Source: Petrosia ficiformis (taxonomy: Eukaryota; Porifera; Demospongiae; Haplosclerida; Petrosiidae). From it: DNA of 64,000 nucleotides. Below the pieces are notes generated by a model. It ran no database searches and had not been told where the DNA came from. It saw only the letters and a program-made list of their open reading frames with translations. Made by a program: the position numbers and the translations under genes. Of the stretch, positions 35,001 to 45,750 are shown one piece after another. Positions within the stretch are counted from its first letter, which is position 1; every line of letters starts with the position of its first letter. The stretch lies in assembly GCA_947044365.1 (NCBI GenBank), contig OX345652.1, positions 3,733,374 to 3,797,373 of the forward strand, in the 5' to 3' direction.

Positions 35001-35821
35001 GTAGGTTGGAAACTTTGCTGACTGAATATAACAGTTAATGCAGCTGCATTTACTATGGTGAAAGGGGCCTTCCTCAGAGTGTAGAAGTGACTTGGAATAC
35101 AAAACTTAGCTGCATCATAAACATATTCATTATTTACAAAGAAACTGCAATTGAACATTGTGATAATAGGGCTGATATTACCTGAATCAGAGAAGAGAAG
35201 TAAAACTCCACTGCCTACAGAACCTACCGTTACATTTCTATTAATTACGATTGCCCTCAGGGTGTCGCTAACAGCTACGTTACTAAAACTTGAGTCTTGC
35301 AAATTGATAGCAATAACAGCAAATCCATAATACTGTTTAATAGCGACATCACTAAAATTCACACTACACTGAATGAAAAGGAAGGTTGTAGCATGAATAT
35401 TAGAGAAATGGAGTATGGATGAGTTTAGTGCTTCATAGTTCAAGTTCTCTAATGTTGCTCCACAACCATGGAATGTTACTCGTATTAACACAATACTTAT
35501 ATCAGAGAAAACAAAACCAGCCGTTGCATGTGGAAAGGTGTGGTTTTGATGAGTACAATTGACTATTACGATGTCAGGAGAGTCACTTTCAATAATGATT
35601 GATTTGCTGACATCCACAATACAAAATTCTTTATGACTGATTTCATAATTTACCGAGTGATTCAAAATCAGGGTCAGGCCTTCTTCGTGTTCTTCCTCAC
35701 ATAAATACCTCTCCAGTTCTGTTCCATCTCTAACCTTATGATACCCTCTTGAGATGACAAGAACCTCCAGTAAGAAAATCATACAACATACAAGCCCCCA
35801 TTTATTGAAAATCAGTGCCAT
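32067..35821 (-). pseudogene. Subfamily B gene, near full length, broken by one stop and one 40-base deletion
   Basis: The most complete B copy. ATG at 35821 (MALIFNKWGLVCCMIFLLEVLV), with 848 open codons covering signal peptide, beta-helix-like ectodomain (FENNHAQYGAAFHLLES, GGAIFG, YPGETIHLNVSALDE) and the cysteine region up to CGTC. There TGT ATG GAA has become TGT ATA TAA, a stop at 33277-33275. The frame resumes through the first membrane segments until a 40-base deletion at about 33000, bounded by TTCC repeats. It then runs to the usual tail at 32067. Adding back the missing 40 bases gives 1265 codons, the family norm. If transcribed, the 848-codon product would be a secreted ectodomain without membrane anchor; that is speculative, and pseudogene is the simpler call. 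Confidence 0.75.
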
Positions 35822-36887
35822 CTCTCTTCACGGGACTGAATATGTGAATAATACACTCAATATAATTATAGTGTAAGTAGTTAACTTTTTCAACATAAAA
35901 TAGCATAACAATAAACAATAGACATATGTGTCAAAACACATTACTAATCCCCAAACCAAATGTTCATAAACACATCTCAAGTTGTGTATTTAATTATCAT
36001 ACATGTTGAAAAACATCTCTATTGCGACATTTTCAGTTTGTTGATATAATAAACATTATATAATAACTATAATTATATTCCAGCAATAGTGGTAATACAT
36101 GTAACAGTAATTAAACAATATACATAAGTGTGTAGTACTATCACACTAATTGTTTATAAACACTTTTCATGGTGTTTTCAGTTCTATATCATTATCAATC
36201 ATGTTGATAAACACCTCTAATAGTGACATTTTCGGTTTGTAGCTATAACAAATATAAAAATAGTATTAATATACATTATATAACAGCTATAATTATATTC
36301 CAGTAAAAACAATAAACAATATACGTCAGTGTGACAGTACTATCATACTGATTGTTTATAAACACTTCTCATGGTGTTTTCAGTTCTACGTGTTGAAAAA
36401 CACAACACCTCTAATTGTGACATTTTCGCTTTGTTGCTATAAATATACCTTATAATTATAATCCCTATAATAATCCAGGAATAGTACATTATATACATTA
36501 TATACATTACATAATAAGTATAACTATATTCCAGCAATAGTATATTAGTACATTGTATAATTAGTATAATTATATTCCAACAATAGTTGTAATTGCTTAC
36601 ACTATAATTACCCACACTCTTTTCAGATATTCTCAAAGTATACATTTTTTAATGGCTGTTATAGCATATTGTATAAGACTTTTCTTTTGAATTATTTTTA
36701 TTATCAACTAACTATTTAGGATACATAATATACTAGCTACAAAGATATGTATAACTATTAAAAAACGACTAAAGATAAAGAAAATGGGTTTTAGTGAAGA
36801 AATCAATATACACACCAAACAAAACTATGTACTAATTTTAATTAATTATGTATCCAGTACTGTCTAAGGAAGCAACACACAATTATA
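35822..36887. other. B-C' intergenic spacer
   Basis: Noncoding and AT-rich, largely occupied by the tandem repeat at 35912-36560. TCAGTC at 35834-35839 lies only about 13 bases before the B start, so B does not share the spaced TCAGTT of the other subfamilies. Confidence 0.5.
35912..36560. repeat. About three degenerate 200-bp tandem repeats
   Basis: Units beginning AAACAATA(G/T)ACATA near 35912, 36113 and 36314 share TTCATAAACAC, GTGTTTTCAGTTCTA, ACACCTCTAAT, GTGACATTTTCG and ATAATTATATTCCAG in order. The equivalent spacer at 27057-27533 has collapsed to less than one unit. Confidence 0.65.
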
Positions 36888-39800
36888 TTAATGAGAATCA
36901 CTCAGAATTGATTCTCTGTACTGACTACAAGAACCGTAAAATGAATCTGTAGCTCCTTGTAATATCTGAGCTCTGGGCTGTCGTGGATTCCTCATGTAAA
37001 ACATTCTATGGTCAGAAATCCATTTTCTACTTGTGACTACTCCTCTCCTTATCTTGATCAATAGTCCAGTTACCCAGAGAATATGATATAATAGAATAAC
37101 AAGAAATGTCAGAAAGACAAGAAAAACTGCTATCACAGTGACTATCGTCACTTTATGTAGATTTATGTATGACAGAATGACATAAATGAGGGTAAGATTA
37201 GACAATAGCCAAATGTCCAAAAGATTTATGAATTTGTTCTTGAAAGGACGAAACAGTGTCTGACCAATTAAGAATAAAGCAAGTAAAGCTGCTATGATAA
37301 TATACAAATCATTCCCTTGTTCTAGTCCATAAAGTGCATAGATTATAGCAAGTAGTAATAGGCGAGCTACAAACCAGTACTGTTTGCCTTCTTTATAGGG
37401 TGCATGGATAGCTTCAATAACAGGTCTCAGGTAATTACTAGCCTGTGAAGAACGCCGGATCAAAGATTTAGCAACAAGAAGGAATACTATGTATGGTAGT
37501 ATTAGAGAAAGAGTTACTACTAACGAGATGATTACAAGAATACGATGAGACTGACCCATATATTCTACTGAACCGTCCCAGTACCACACACGATAATGTT
37601 TATCTGAAGTGTATATGACAGATGATATGAATACATATATGATGGTCAATAGTAGGTTAGAAAAGGATAAGTGTACAACAGTAACTAGTACTTGTACTGA
37701 TGAGTGAGATATTCTGTTTGAAAGCCATGTTGAATAACGACTGAGTATAATGAGGATAACAACTATTGTCAGGAGGTATATGGGGAATACTAAACTGAGA
37801 CCTGCTTTCCATAACTCTGTCATCCCATTATAAAAACATAGTGGAAATCCTAGATTCAGATTCAGAAAGGAAAGAAATGAAATACAAAATGTACACAGTT
37901 GTCTAAGAATACTTTTAGTACCATAATATTCTTTCAATACACCAATCAAACTGCAATTAGAAGCTTGAGCATAGAATATAATACCATTAAGAGTACCAGT
38001 TGTTAATGTCAGTCTTAGACCATATAACAGGTATATTAGTAGTGGACCAGCAACTGCATACATTAGTATAGTCCATAACCATTTATTACTACATTTATAA
38101 CATCCACGAGAACCAAATACAACACTGTAAGATTCCATACAAGTTCCACAGAGAACTCCACTTCTGTCAGATAAACATATAGGTACATGTTCCGAACGAT
38201 TTGCTGAGTTTCTTAACATATACTTGCCCTTGACTAGTACAAAACTGTGATAGTGCACAATTTGTTGACAAAATTCAAAAGGACAGTCTCCAGTAATCCC
38301 AAAGCTATTGTTCATATTTAATGTCCCAAGCCATGGATTACCAAACATTTGAGATATTGAAATAGATAACATATTGATGTCACATTGCATACTCAATTGG
38401 TAGGCTTTGCTGAAGTTTTTTACTGCATAATCACATTGACATGTTCCCTTCATTAAAGCGAAACCAAGTGGACAATTACTCAATTTCATAGAAATGTTTC
38501 TTATATTGCTACTTGAAAACGGAGAGAGTAAAATATATATCTCTTGATAATTTGTTAAAGGTAAAAAACCAATATGATTTTCAATTGTGATGTTGATGAT
38601 AGAGCAAATATTTTTATAACTTTCTTTCAGAACTTGGAATTCTTCATTCGAAAGAACATATACATTTGATTGCTTGCCATTACTATCATACTCTGCAAAT
38701 GATACACTGACTACTGAATGTACATGATTTCCTGATCTATCCAATGCAGACACACTAAGATGAATAGTCTCTCCGGGATAGTGGTTAACTTCAAGTGTTT
38801 TATTATCACATACTTTTATCGTGTATGGATTGCTGGATATATCCAGTAAATCATGGTCGAGGTCGAAAATGCTTGTAATACTAAATTGTCCAAGGTATTC
38901 TTTTGTTGATTTTACAATTTTGTTTGGGTTAATAGAATAACAAGAATAAATAGGAGAGGCATAAATTGCATTTCCACTTACACGAGCAGAATTATTAACA
39001 AACTTCGCAATACTCTTGTTAGAGAAAGGAATTTGTAAAACACATTCAGGGTATCTATTGTAGATAGTTTTCATTCCAAAAATAGATCCACCTCCTTCTT
39101 TTACCATGTTGTTGTAAAATGTAACATTCGAATTGTCCTTGAAATACAAGATGGATTCCAAAAGGTGAATAGCTGCTCCAGATTTCGCTTTATTATTCTG
39201 AAATAAAACGTGACCTTTCAAATAAATGTTAGAACTCAAACCATATATTACAGAACCATAATTACATGAAAAATTACTTGGTTCAGATGAAGAACCATTG
39301 ATTATTACGCGACGAATATTGTTGAAATAAAATATTCCAGTGTTAGATGGCGACAGCGCTGTGTGTTGAGAATTTTTAAAAGCCACTATGCTCTCCAAAG
39401 TCACACCAACTTTACCTACCTCAGTAACTGGATGCCTATATACAGTAGCTAAAATACAAGCCCCACTCTCATCTGCAATATTCCTTGTGAATACTACATT
39501 TTTAAAACAGAAGTCTATTGTAGCTGTTGGTTTCACGACACCAAGATAAACAGCACCATAAGGTATATCATTGTGATCACTAATTGTAGTATTAGATATA
39601 TTCAGCACTTGGATGCTGGAAGGATATGCAGGACACTTTTGTATATGACAATATTGAATCATTAAGAATATTAGTGCACTTCCATAGCAAGGATTCGTAT
39701 TAATGTTATGTTTAAAAAAGCTGTTTTCACATATTTCAATCAGGCCCTTGGTTGTATTGAACATCAGGATCAAGACAGCTGCAGCAAGAGAACCATTATT

Positions 39801-40658
39801 ATCAACAAGATGTGATTTTTTAATCCTAACAACAGGAAGAAACGTTTGTTGATTAAAAATAATACTTAATGCAGCTGCATTTACTATGGTGAATTGTGGC
39901 TTTGTTAGATGATAAAAATAATTAGGAATACAGGATTTAGCTTTGACAGAAATGAATTCAGTGTTACCAATAAAAGTACAGTTGAATAAAGTAATTACAG
40001 GATAATCGTTATCTTGTGTACCTTGATTATTGTTGTCCAGGTCAGCAAATAGCATTAACATACCACTACCAACAGAATTTACCGATAAATCACTAAGGTT
40101 TAGTCCAGTGTTGTTGCTAATAAGCATGTTGAAGAAACTGGAATTCTGGAAGTTAACAGCAACGAGAGCAAATCCATAGTAATTAGTAATGTTAATGTTA
40201 CTAACATTTGCAGCACATTGAATGAAAAGGATGGTAGCAGCATGAACATTTGAGAATCGAAATAGAGATGAATTGACTCTCTCATGCAAAGTAGATGGCA
40301 GCGTCGTTCCACAACTATGGAATACCACTCCATTTAAAACTACACTTATATTAATAAAGGTAAACCCAGCAGTAGAATGTGGAGTAGTATTATTATGACG
40401 AGTACAAGTAACTGTTGCAAAGTGAGAATCACTCTTAATAATAATTGATCCAGTTGTATTCACAATACAAAATCCATTGTGACTTACTTCATAGTTTACT
40501 GAATGGTTCAAAATGAGAGTCTTATCTTCTCCAAGCTTCTCATTACATAAATATCGCTCCAGCTCTTTTCCATTTCTAACCAGATAATGCCCTCCAACAA
40601 GAGTAAGAACTTCCAGTACAAATAGAAGAAGACACCATTTACTTGATGTGAATGCCAT
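36888..40658 (-). CDS. Subfamily C' beta-helix/multipass receptor-like protein, intact (1256 aa)
   Basis: ATG at 40658-40656; one exon to the end at 36888. Signal peptide MAFTSSKWCLLLFVLEV. The ectodomain has NHSVNYEVSHNGFCIV, GGSIFG near residue 524 (GGAIFG elsewhere), SGNAIYASPIYSCYS, YPGETIHLSVSALD, NCPLGFALMKGTCQC and CGTC-X12-CYKC ending near 854. The membrane domain is the B/C type (VWYWDGSVEYMGQSH, RPFKNKFINLLD), and the loop after NGIIFYAQ is the SLIGVLKEYYGT version. The tail is SFYGSCSQYRESILSDSH. This is the only complete C' copy in the window. Its counterpart was deleted in the left and right units, and its membrane half matches the 27534-31304 chimera. The initiator-like TCAGTT is at 40717-40722. 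Confidence 0.9.
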   Translation of the reverse strand: MAFTSSKWCLLLFVLEVLTLVGGHYLVRNGKELERYLCNEKLGEDKTLILNHSVNYEVSHNGFCIVNTTGSIIIKSDSHFATVTCTRHNNTTPHSTAGFTFINISVVLNGVVFHSCGTTLPSTLHERVNSSLFRFSNVHAATILFIQCAANVSNINITNYYGFALVAVNFQNSSFFNMLISNNTGLNLSDLSVNSVGSGMLMLFADLDNNNQGTQDNDYPVITLFNCTFIGNTEFISVKAKSCIPNYFYHLTKPQFTIVNAAALSIIFNQQTFLPVVRIKKSHLVDNNGSLAAAVLILMFNTTKGLIEICENSFFKHNINTNPCYGSALIFLMIQYCHIQKCPAYPSSIQVLNISNTTISDHNDIPYGAVYLGVVKPTATIDFCFKNVVFTRNIADESGACILATVYRHPVTEVGKVGVTLESIVAFKNSQHTALSPSNTGIFYFNNIRRVIINGSSSEPSNFSCNYGSVIYGLSSNIYLKGHVLFQNNKAKSGAAIHLLESILYFKDNSNVTFYNNMVKEGGGSIFGMKTIYNRYPECVLQIPFSNKSIAKFVNNSARVSGNAIYASPIYSCYSINPNKIVKSTKEYLGQFSITSIFDLDHDLLDISSNPYTIKVCDNKTLEVNHYPGETIHLSVSALDRSGNHVHSVVSVSFAEYDSNGKQSNVYVLSNEEFQVLKESYKNICSIINITIENHIGFLPLTNYQEIYILLSPFSSSNIRNISMKLSNCPLGFALMKGTCQCDYAVKNFSKAYQLSMQCDINMLSISISQMFGNPWLGTLNMNNSFGITGDCPFEFCQQIVHYHSFVLVKGKYMLRNSANRSEHVPICLSDRSGVLCGTCMESYSVVFGSRGCYKCSNKWLWTILMYAVAGPLLIYLLYGLRLTLTTGTLNGIIFYAQASNCSLIGVLKEYYGTKSILRQLCTFCISFLSFLNLNLGFPLCFYNGMTELWKAGLSLVFPIYLLTIVVILIILSRYSTWLSNRISHSSVQVLVTVVHLSFSNLLLTIIYVFISSVIYTSDKHYRVWYWDGSVEYMGQSHRILVIISLVVTLSLILPYIVFLLVAKSLIRRSSQASNYLRPVIEAIHAPYKEGKQYWFVARLLLLAIIYALYGLEQGNDLYIIIAALLALFLIGQTLFRPFKNKFINLLDIWLLSNLTLIYVILSYINLHKVTIVTVIAVFLVFLTFLVILLYHILWVTGLLIKIRRGVVTSRKWISDHRMFYMRNPRQPRAQILQGATDSFYGSCSQYRESILSDSH

Positions 40659-41915
40659 GTTGTATACTCTGGACAGACTCTACTAACGTGTTCATATTAA
40701 GCAATAAATAATTATAAACTGATAGAAGTAGCCAGTGACAACATATTGCATAATAGATGTAATATATGTTTATTACTTATTAATTCTAAGGTAAGAATTG
40801 TAAACTGATTATAACTAGGGACACTAGCTAATACAAACTGAAACTTGATATCTATTCATATAAGAAAAGCAGAAAGGGAAATTTTGACAACTCTATTCTA
40901 CACACACAATTCGAAAACACACACATGGTGTAAACATAAGTAGCTTCATGATTACAATTGAGTTTACCCATATACACTACAAATGCCAATGCCATTTTTT
41001 CCAATGTGTCGACCATACACACAATATATGCTGCAAATTTAACCTTTTCAACAGAAACAATATGATGTCCACGAGTTCTATTATGTATACTCTTGATATA
41101 TACATTACACTATACTAAATTAAAATTACTTATAAACGCTTGTTTTCAACTCTATATCATTACCCATGTTCAAAACACCTCTGTTATGGTAGTTTCAATT
41201 ACAGTTCATACATAATATATATAATTATATATTATACGTATGTATGTAATCTTCATAGGTTGGTTGGCAGGTCTAACTCTTTCTAATGTATCAGGCCTGC
41301 CAAGATTGACAATGAATAGAAGTGAAGTTATGTAGGATTAACCATCTGAAAGGTGTTTATAAACTGATGAAGTCCACAGGAAGACAAACACTCTCCTTCC
41401 AGTAAACAGCATGTCAAGACCAGAACCAGAACCACTGACCAGTGCCTATCAATCTGGGACTATTTGGTGGGAATGACTAACCACACATATACATATATCT
41501 ATAGAAGACCATAGTCCTCGAAACCAAAGTTCTATTATACTCCCTGGTTGTTTCTAGTTCCATAACAGCTCAATGTAAAGCCAATGGCCGCTATGCAACT
41601 GGAAACATCCAAAACTGAGGCCTCAGAACTACTTACCATACTATAAACAATATAGTATATACACTTGCCTTGACATGTTTGATATCAATAACTGTTGCCA
41701 TGTAAGCATACACCATAATGTATAATTGTAATTTTCAGCAATATAAATTTAGCTTGGATATTCTCTAATTAAGTGGATTGTATTTTCGAAATTTATTTTT
41801 GTTTAAACTGGATACATATACTTAAACAATTCGGTATAAACAAAAAACACACAAACTAGTCATAAAATTATAATTATGTATCAATTACTGTCTAAGGAAG
41901 CAACACACAACTCTA
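40659..41915. other. C'-C intergenic spacer
   Basis: The parent of the relic flanks at 6507-7741 and 63266-64000. It holds the initiator-like TCAGTT at 40717-40722 (59 bases before the C' start), the hairpin at 41264-41303, and a possible AATAAA (gene strand) near 41793, about 120 bases past the C stop. No gene seen. Confidence 0.55.
41264..41303. repeat. Conserved 11-bp stem hairpin
   Basis: Same inverted repeat as at 6985-7024 (TTGGCAGGTCT / AGGCCTGCCAA). Confidence 0.55.
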
Positions 41916-44900
41916 TTAATGAGAATCACTCAGAATTGGTTCTCTATACTGACTACAAGAACCATAAAATGAATCTGTATTTTGTAACTGCTGAGCTCTT
42001 GAACGTATTGGATTTCTCTTGTAAAATGTGATGTGCTCAGAAATCCATTTTCTGCTTGTGACTATTCCTCTCCTTATCTTGATCAACAACCCAGTCACCC
42101 AGAGAATGTGGTATACCAAAACAATAAAAAAAGTCGTCATGACCAGAGAAACTGCAATCACTTTAAATACGACTGATTTCTTAAGACTATCATATGATAA
42201 TGATACATAAATGATGGTAAGATTAAACATCAACGAAGTGTCCAAGAGATTTATGAGTTTGTTCTTAAAAGGATGAAACAAAGACTGACCAATTAAAAAT
42301 GATGCAAGCAAAGCTGCTATGATAGTATACAAACTGTTCCCCTGTACTCTTACATAAACTATGTAAATTATAGCAAGTAGTAATAGACGAGCTACAAACC
42401 AGTAATGTTTGCCTTCTTTATAAGGTGCATGGATAGATTCAAATACAGGCCTCAGGTAATTACTAGCCACTGAAGAACACCGGATCAAAGATTTAGCAAT
42501 AAGAAGGAATACTATATATGGTAGTATCAGAGAAAGAGTTACTACTAACGAGATGATCACAAGAATACGATGAGACTGACCCATATATTCTACTGAACCA
42601 TCCCAGTACCACACACGATAATGTTTATCTGAAGTGTATATGACAGATGATACGAATACATATATGATAGTCAATAGTAGGTTAGAAAAGGATAAGTGTA
42701 CAACAGTAACTAGTACTTGTACTGATGAGTGAGATATTCTGTTTGAAAGCCATGTTGAATAACGACTGAGTATAATGAGGACAACATCTATTATCAGGAG
42801 GTATATGGGGAATACTAAACTGAGGCCTGTTTTCCATAACTCTGTCATCCCATTATAAAAACATAGTGGAAATCCTAGATTCAGATTCAGAAAGGAAAGA
42901 AATGAAACACAAAATGTACACAGTTGTCTAAGCATAACATTAGTACCATAATATTCTTTCATTACAGCAATTAAACCACCATTGGCGGCTTGTGCATAGA
43001 ACATAATACCATTAAGAGTACCAGCTGTTAGTGTGAGTCTCAGGGCATACAACAGATATATTACGAGTGGACCAGCAACTGCATACAAAAGTATAGTCCA
43101 TAACCATTTATTACTACATTTATAACAACCACTAGAACCAAATACAACACTGTACGAGTCTATACAAGTTCCACAGAGAACGCCAACTCTGTTAGATAAA
43201 CATATAGGCACAAGTTCTAAAACATTTGATGAAACTGCTAACATGTAACTGTCATTGACAAATACAAAACTATGATAGTACACATTAGGTTTACAAAAGG
43301 CAAGAGGACATTCACCAGAAACACCAAATATGTTGTTGTCCTTAATCTTCAATCCTCCAAGCCACGGTCTAGCAATATATTTAGATAGTGAAATAGTTAA
43401 ATTATTGATATCACATTTTGTACTCAACTGGAAGGCTTTGCTAAAAATTTCTATTGCAGGATCACATTGACATATTCCCTGGACTAAAGTGAAACCGATT
43501 GGACAATTATTTAATCTAATTGGAATTTTTGTTACATCATTACTGGAAAATGGAGAAAGTAAAACATATATTACCTGATAATTCAATGAAGATGGAATAC
43601 CGTCATTATGTATAATCGTGATGTTAATACTTGAACAAGCATTATTACGACTTTCTTTTACAACTTGGTATTCTTTGTAAGAAAGTAGATGTGAATATTT
43701 GATTCGATGGCCATTACTATCATTGTTTGCTAATGATACACTGACTATTGAATGTACATGATTTCCTGATTCATCCAATGCAGACACATTGAGATGAATA
43801 GTCTCTCCGGGATAGTGGTTAACTTCTAGTGCATTATTATCACATACTTTTATCATATATGTATCACTGGATATATCCAGTAAATCATTATTGGAAGTGT
43901 TTGCAATATTAAACTGTTTAAGGTATTCTTCTGTCGAGTTAACAATTTTGCTTGAGTTAAAACAATAACAATTATAAAGAGGAGATGCAAAAATTGTATT
44001 GCCACTAAGACGAGCAGAATTATCAAAAAAATTCACAATGGCTTTTTTAGAAAAAGGAATTTGTATGACACACTCTGTGTTTCTGCTGAAAATGGTTTTC
44101 GTTCCAAAAATAGCCCCTCCTAACTGTTCTGCAGTATTGTTACAAAATGTAACATTCAAGCCTTCATTAATATTTAAAACTGATTCCAAAACCCGTATTG
44201 CTGCTCCAGATGTGGCTTGATTATTCTTAAATATAACATGACCATTCAAATAAATCATGGAACTAAATGCATCTATTACAGAACCATAATTGTTCTGGAA
44301 TATACTTGGTTGAGAGGAAGAACCATTGATTGTCACTTGATGAATGTTATTAAAAGAGAATATTCCAGCATTAGATGGCGAAAACTCTATATTAGACTGA
44401 GAATTATTATAAGCCTTAATGCTCTCCAAAATCACACCAACATTACCTACCTCAGTAACTGGATACCCATATACTGTAGCCAAAATACAAACACCACTCT
44501 TTTCTGCAGCATTTCCTGTGAATGTCACATTTTTGAAGTAGAACTCCATTGCAGATACTGGTGATGCAACACCAAGATAAACAGCTCCATAAACATCATC
44601 AAAAAACTTAGGTATACCGTTGTGATCTTTAATGGTTGTATTACTTATATTCAGAAGCTGAATTCTTGAAGATGTAGATTGTTCATTTAATGAGCTATCT
44701 TGAATCATATAGACTACTAAAGCACTTCCATAGCAAGGATAGAAGTTAATATTATGATCGAAAGAACTGTCTCCGCTTATTTCAATGTAGCCTTTGGTAG
44801 TGTTTAACATCAAGATCAAGACAGCTGCAGCAAGATTACCAAAATTGTGAAGAAAATGTGTCTGTTTCATGCTAACAGCTGGATGGAACTTTTGCTGATT

Positions 44901-45698
44901 GAAAATGACAGTTAATGCAGCTGCATTCACTATTGTAAAAGGTGCATTCTTCATACTGTGATAAAGATTGGGAATGCATAACTTAGCTTTGTTATAAACT
45001 AAATCAATGTTTCCAACAAAAGTACAGTTAAACAGTGTTATGTTAGGATAATCGATACCTTGTATAACTCGATCATTATTGTGTAAATCAAAAAATAGCA
45101 TCAACACACCACTACCAAGAGAATCTTTTGTTGAAGGTACATTTATTCCGATACTTTTGTTAACGTGCAAGTTGGCAAAGCTGGAACTTTGCAGGTTAAC
45201 AGCAACCAAAGCAAATCCATAGTAATACGTAATGTTAACGTTAGTTATATTTGTTGTGCATTGAATGAAAAGGATGGTAGCAGCATGAACATTTGAGAAC
45301 CGAAATAGAGATGAATTAACTCTTTGATGTAAAGTAGATGGCAGAGTTGCTCCGCAACCATGGAATACTACTCTTGTTAAAACAACACTTGTATTAATAA
45401 AGGCTAAACCAAAAGTAGAATTTGGAATACTGTAATCCAGGTGAGAACAGTTGATTGTTGCAAACTCTAAAGAGTCGCTCTCAATAATAATTGACCCATT
45501 TGTGTTCACAATACAAAACCCATTGTGACTTACTTCATAGTTTACTGAGTGGTTCAAAGTGAGATTCACATCTTCTCCAAGCGTTTCATTACACAAGTAC
45601 CATTCCAACTCTCTTCCATTTTTAACCCCATGACACCCTCCACCAGTAAGGATAAAAACTTCAAGAACATAGATAAGAAACCACCATTTCAATGCCAT
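41916..45698 (-). CDS. Subfamily C beta-helix/multipass receptor-like protein, intact (1260 aa)
   Basis: ATG at 45698-45696, TAA at 41918-41916. Signal peptide MALKWWFLIYVLEVFIL. The ectodomain has sequon-rich beta-helix-like repeats, GGAIFGTK near residue 528, YPGETIHLNVSALDE, NCPIGFTLVQGICQC, GECPLAFC and CGTC-X12-CYKC ending near 857. About nine or ten hydrophobic segments follow, with the ANGGLIAVMKEYYGT loop and the HPFKNKLINLLD motif. The tail is SFYGSCSQYREPILSDSH. Residues about 65-130 (NTNGSIIIESDSLEFATINC ... GCGATLPS) are far closer to subfamily A than to C' or D, suggesting a short conversion tract. The homologous copy at 7742-11488 is dead, so this is the working C copy here. Exact function unknown. 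Confidence 0.9.
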   Translation of the reverse strand: MALKWWFLIYVLEVFILTGGGCHGVKNGRELEWYLCNETLGEDVNLTLNHSVNYEVSHNGFCIVNTNGSIIIESDSLEFATINCSHLDYSIPNSTFGLAFINTSVVLTRVVFHGCGATLPSTLHQRVNSSLFRFSNVHAATILFIQCTTNITNVNITYYYGFALVAVNLQSSSFANLHVNKSIGINVPSTKDSLGSGVLMLFFDLHNNDRVIQGIDYPNITLFNCTFVGNIDLVYNKAKLCIPNLYHSMKNAPFTIVNAAALTVIFNQQKFHPAVSMKQTHFLHNFGNLAAAVLILMLNTTKGYIEISGDSSFDHNINFYPCYGSALVVYMIQDSSLNEQSTSSRIQLLNISNTTIKDHNGIPKFFDDVYGAVYLGVASPVSAMEFYFKNVTFTGNAAEKSGVCILATVYGYPVTEVGNVGVILESIKAYNNSQSNIEFSPSNAGIFSFNNIHQVTINGSSSQPSIFQNNYGSVIDAFSSMIYLNGHVIFKNNQATSGAAIRVLESVLNINEGLNVTFCNNTAEQLGGAIFGTKTIFSRNTECVIQIPFSKKAIVNFFDNSARLSGNTIFASPLYNCYCFNSSKIVNSTEEYLKQFNIANTSNNDLLDISSDTYMIKVCDNNALEVNHYPGETIHLNVSALDESGNHVHSIVSVSLANNDSNGHRIKYSHLLSYKEYQVVKESRNNACSSINITIIHNDGIPSSLNYQVIYVLLSPFSSNDVTKIPIRLNNCPIGFTLVQGICQCDPAIEIFSKAFQLSTKCDINNLTISLSKYIARPWLGGLKIKDNNIFGVSGECPLAFCKPNVYYHSFVFVNDSYMLAVSSNVLELVPICLSNRVGVLCGTCIDSYSVVFGSSGCYKCSNKWLWTILLYAVAGPLVIYLLYALRLTLTAGTLNGIMFYAQAANGGLIAVMKEYYGTNVMLRQLCTFCVSFLSFLNLNLGFPLCFYNGMTELWKTGLSLVFPIYLLIIDVVLIILSRYSTWLSNRISHSSVQVLVTVVHLSFSNLLLTIIYVFVSSVIYTSDKHYRVWYWDGSVEYMGQSHRILVIISLVVTLSLILPYIVFLLIAKSLIRCSSVASNYLRPVFESIHAPYKEGKHYWFVARLLLLAIIYIVYVRVQGNSLYTIIAALLASFLIGQSLFHPFKNKLINLLDTSLMFNLTIIYVSLSYDSLKKSVVFKVIAVSLVMTTFFIVLVYHILWVTGLLIKIRRGIVTSRKWISEHITFYKRNPIRSRAQQLQNTDSFYGSCSQYREPILSDSH

Positions 45699-45750
45699 GA
45701 TTATTGTTCGAACAGACTGTGTTTATCATTCTATATACTGAATAAATACA

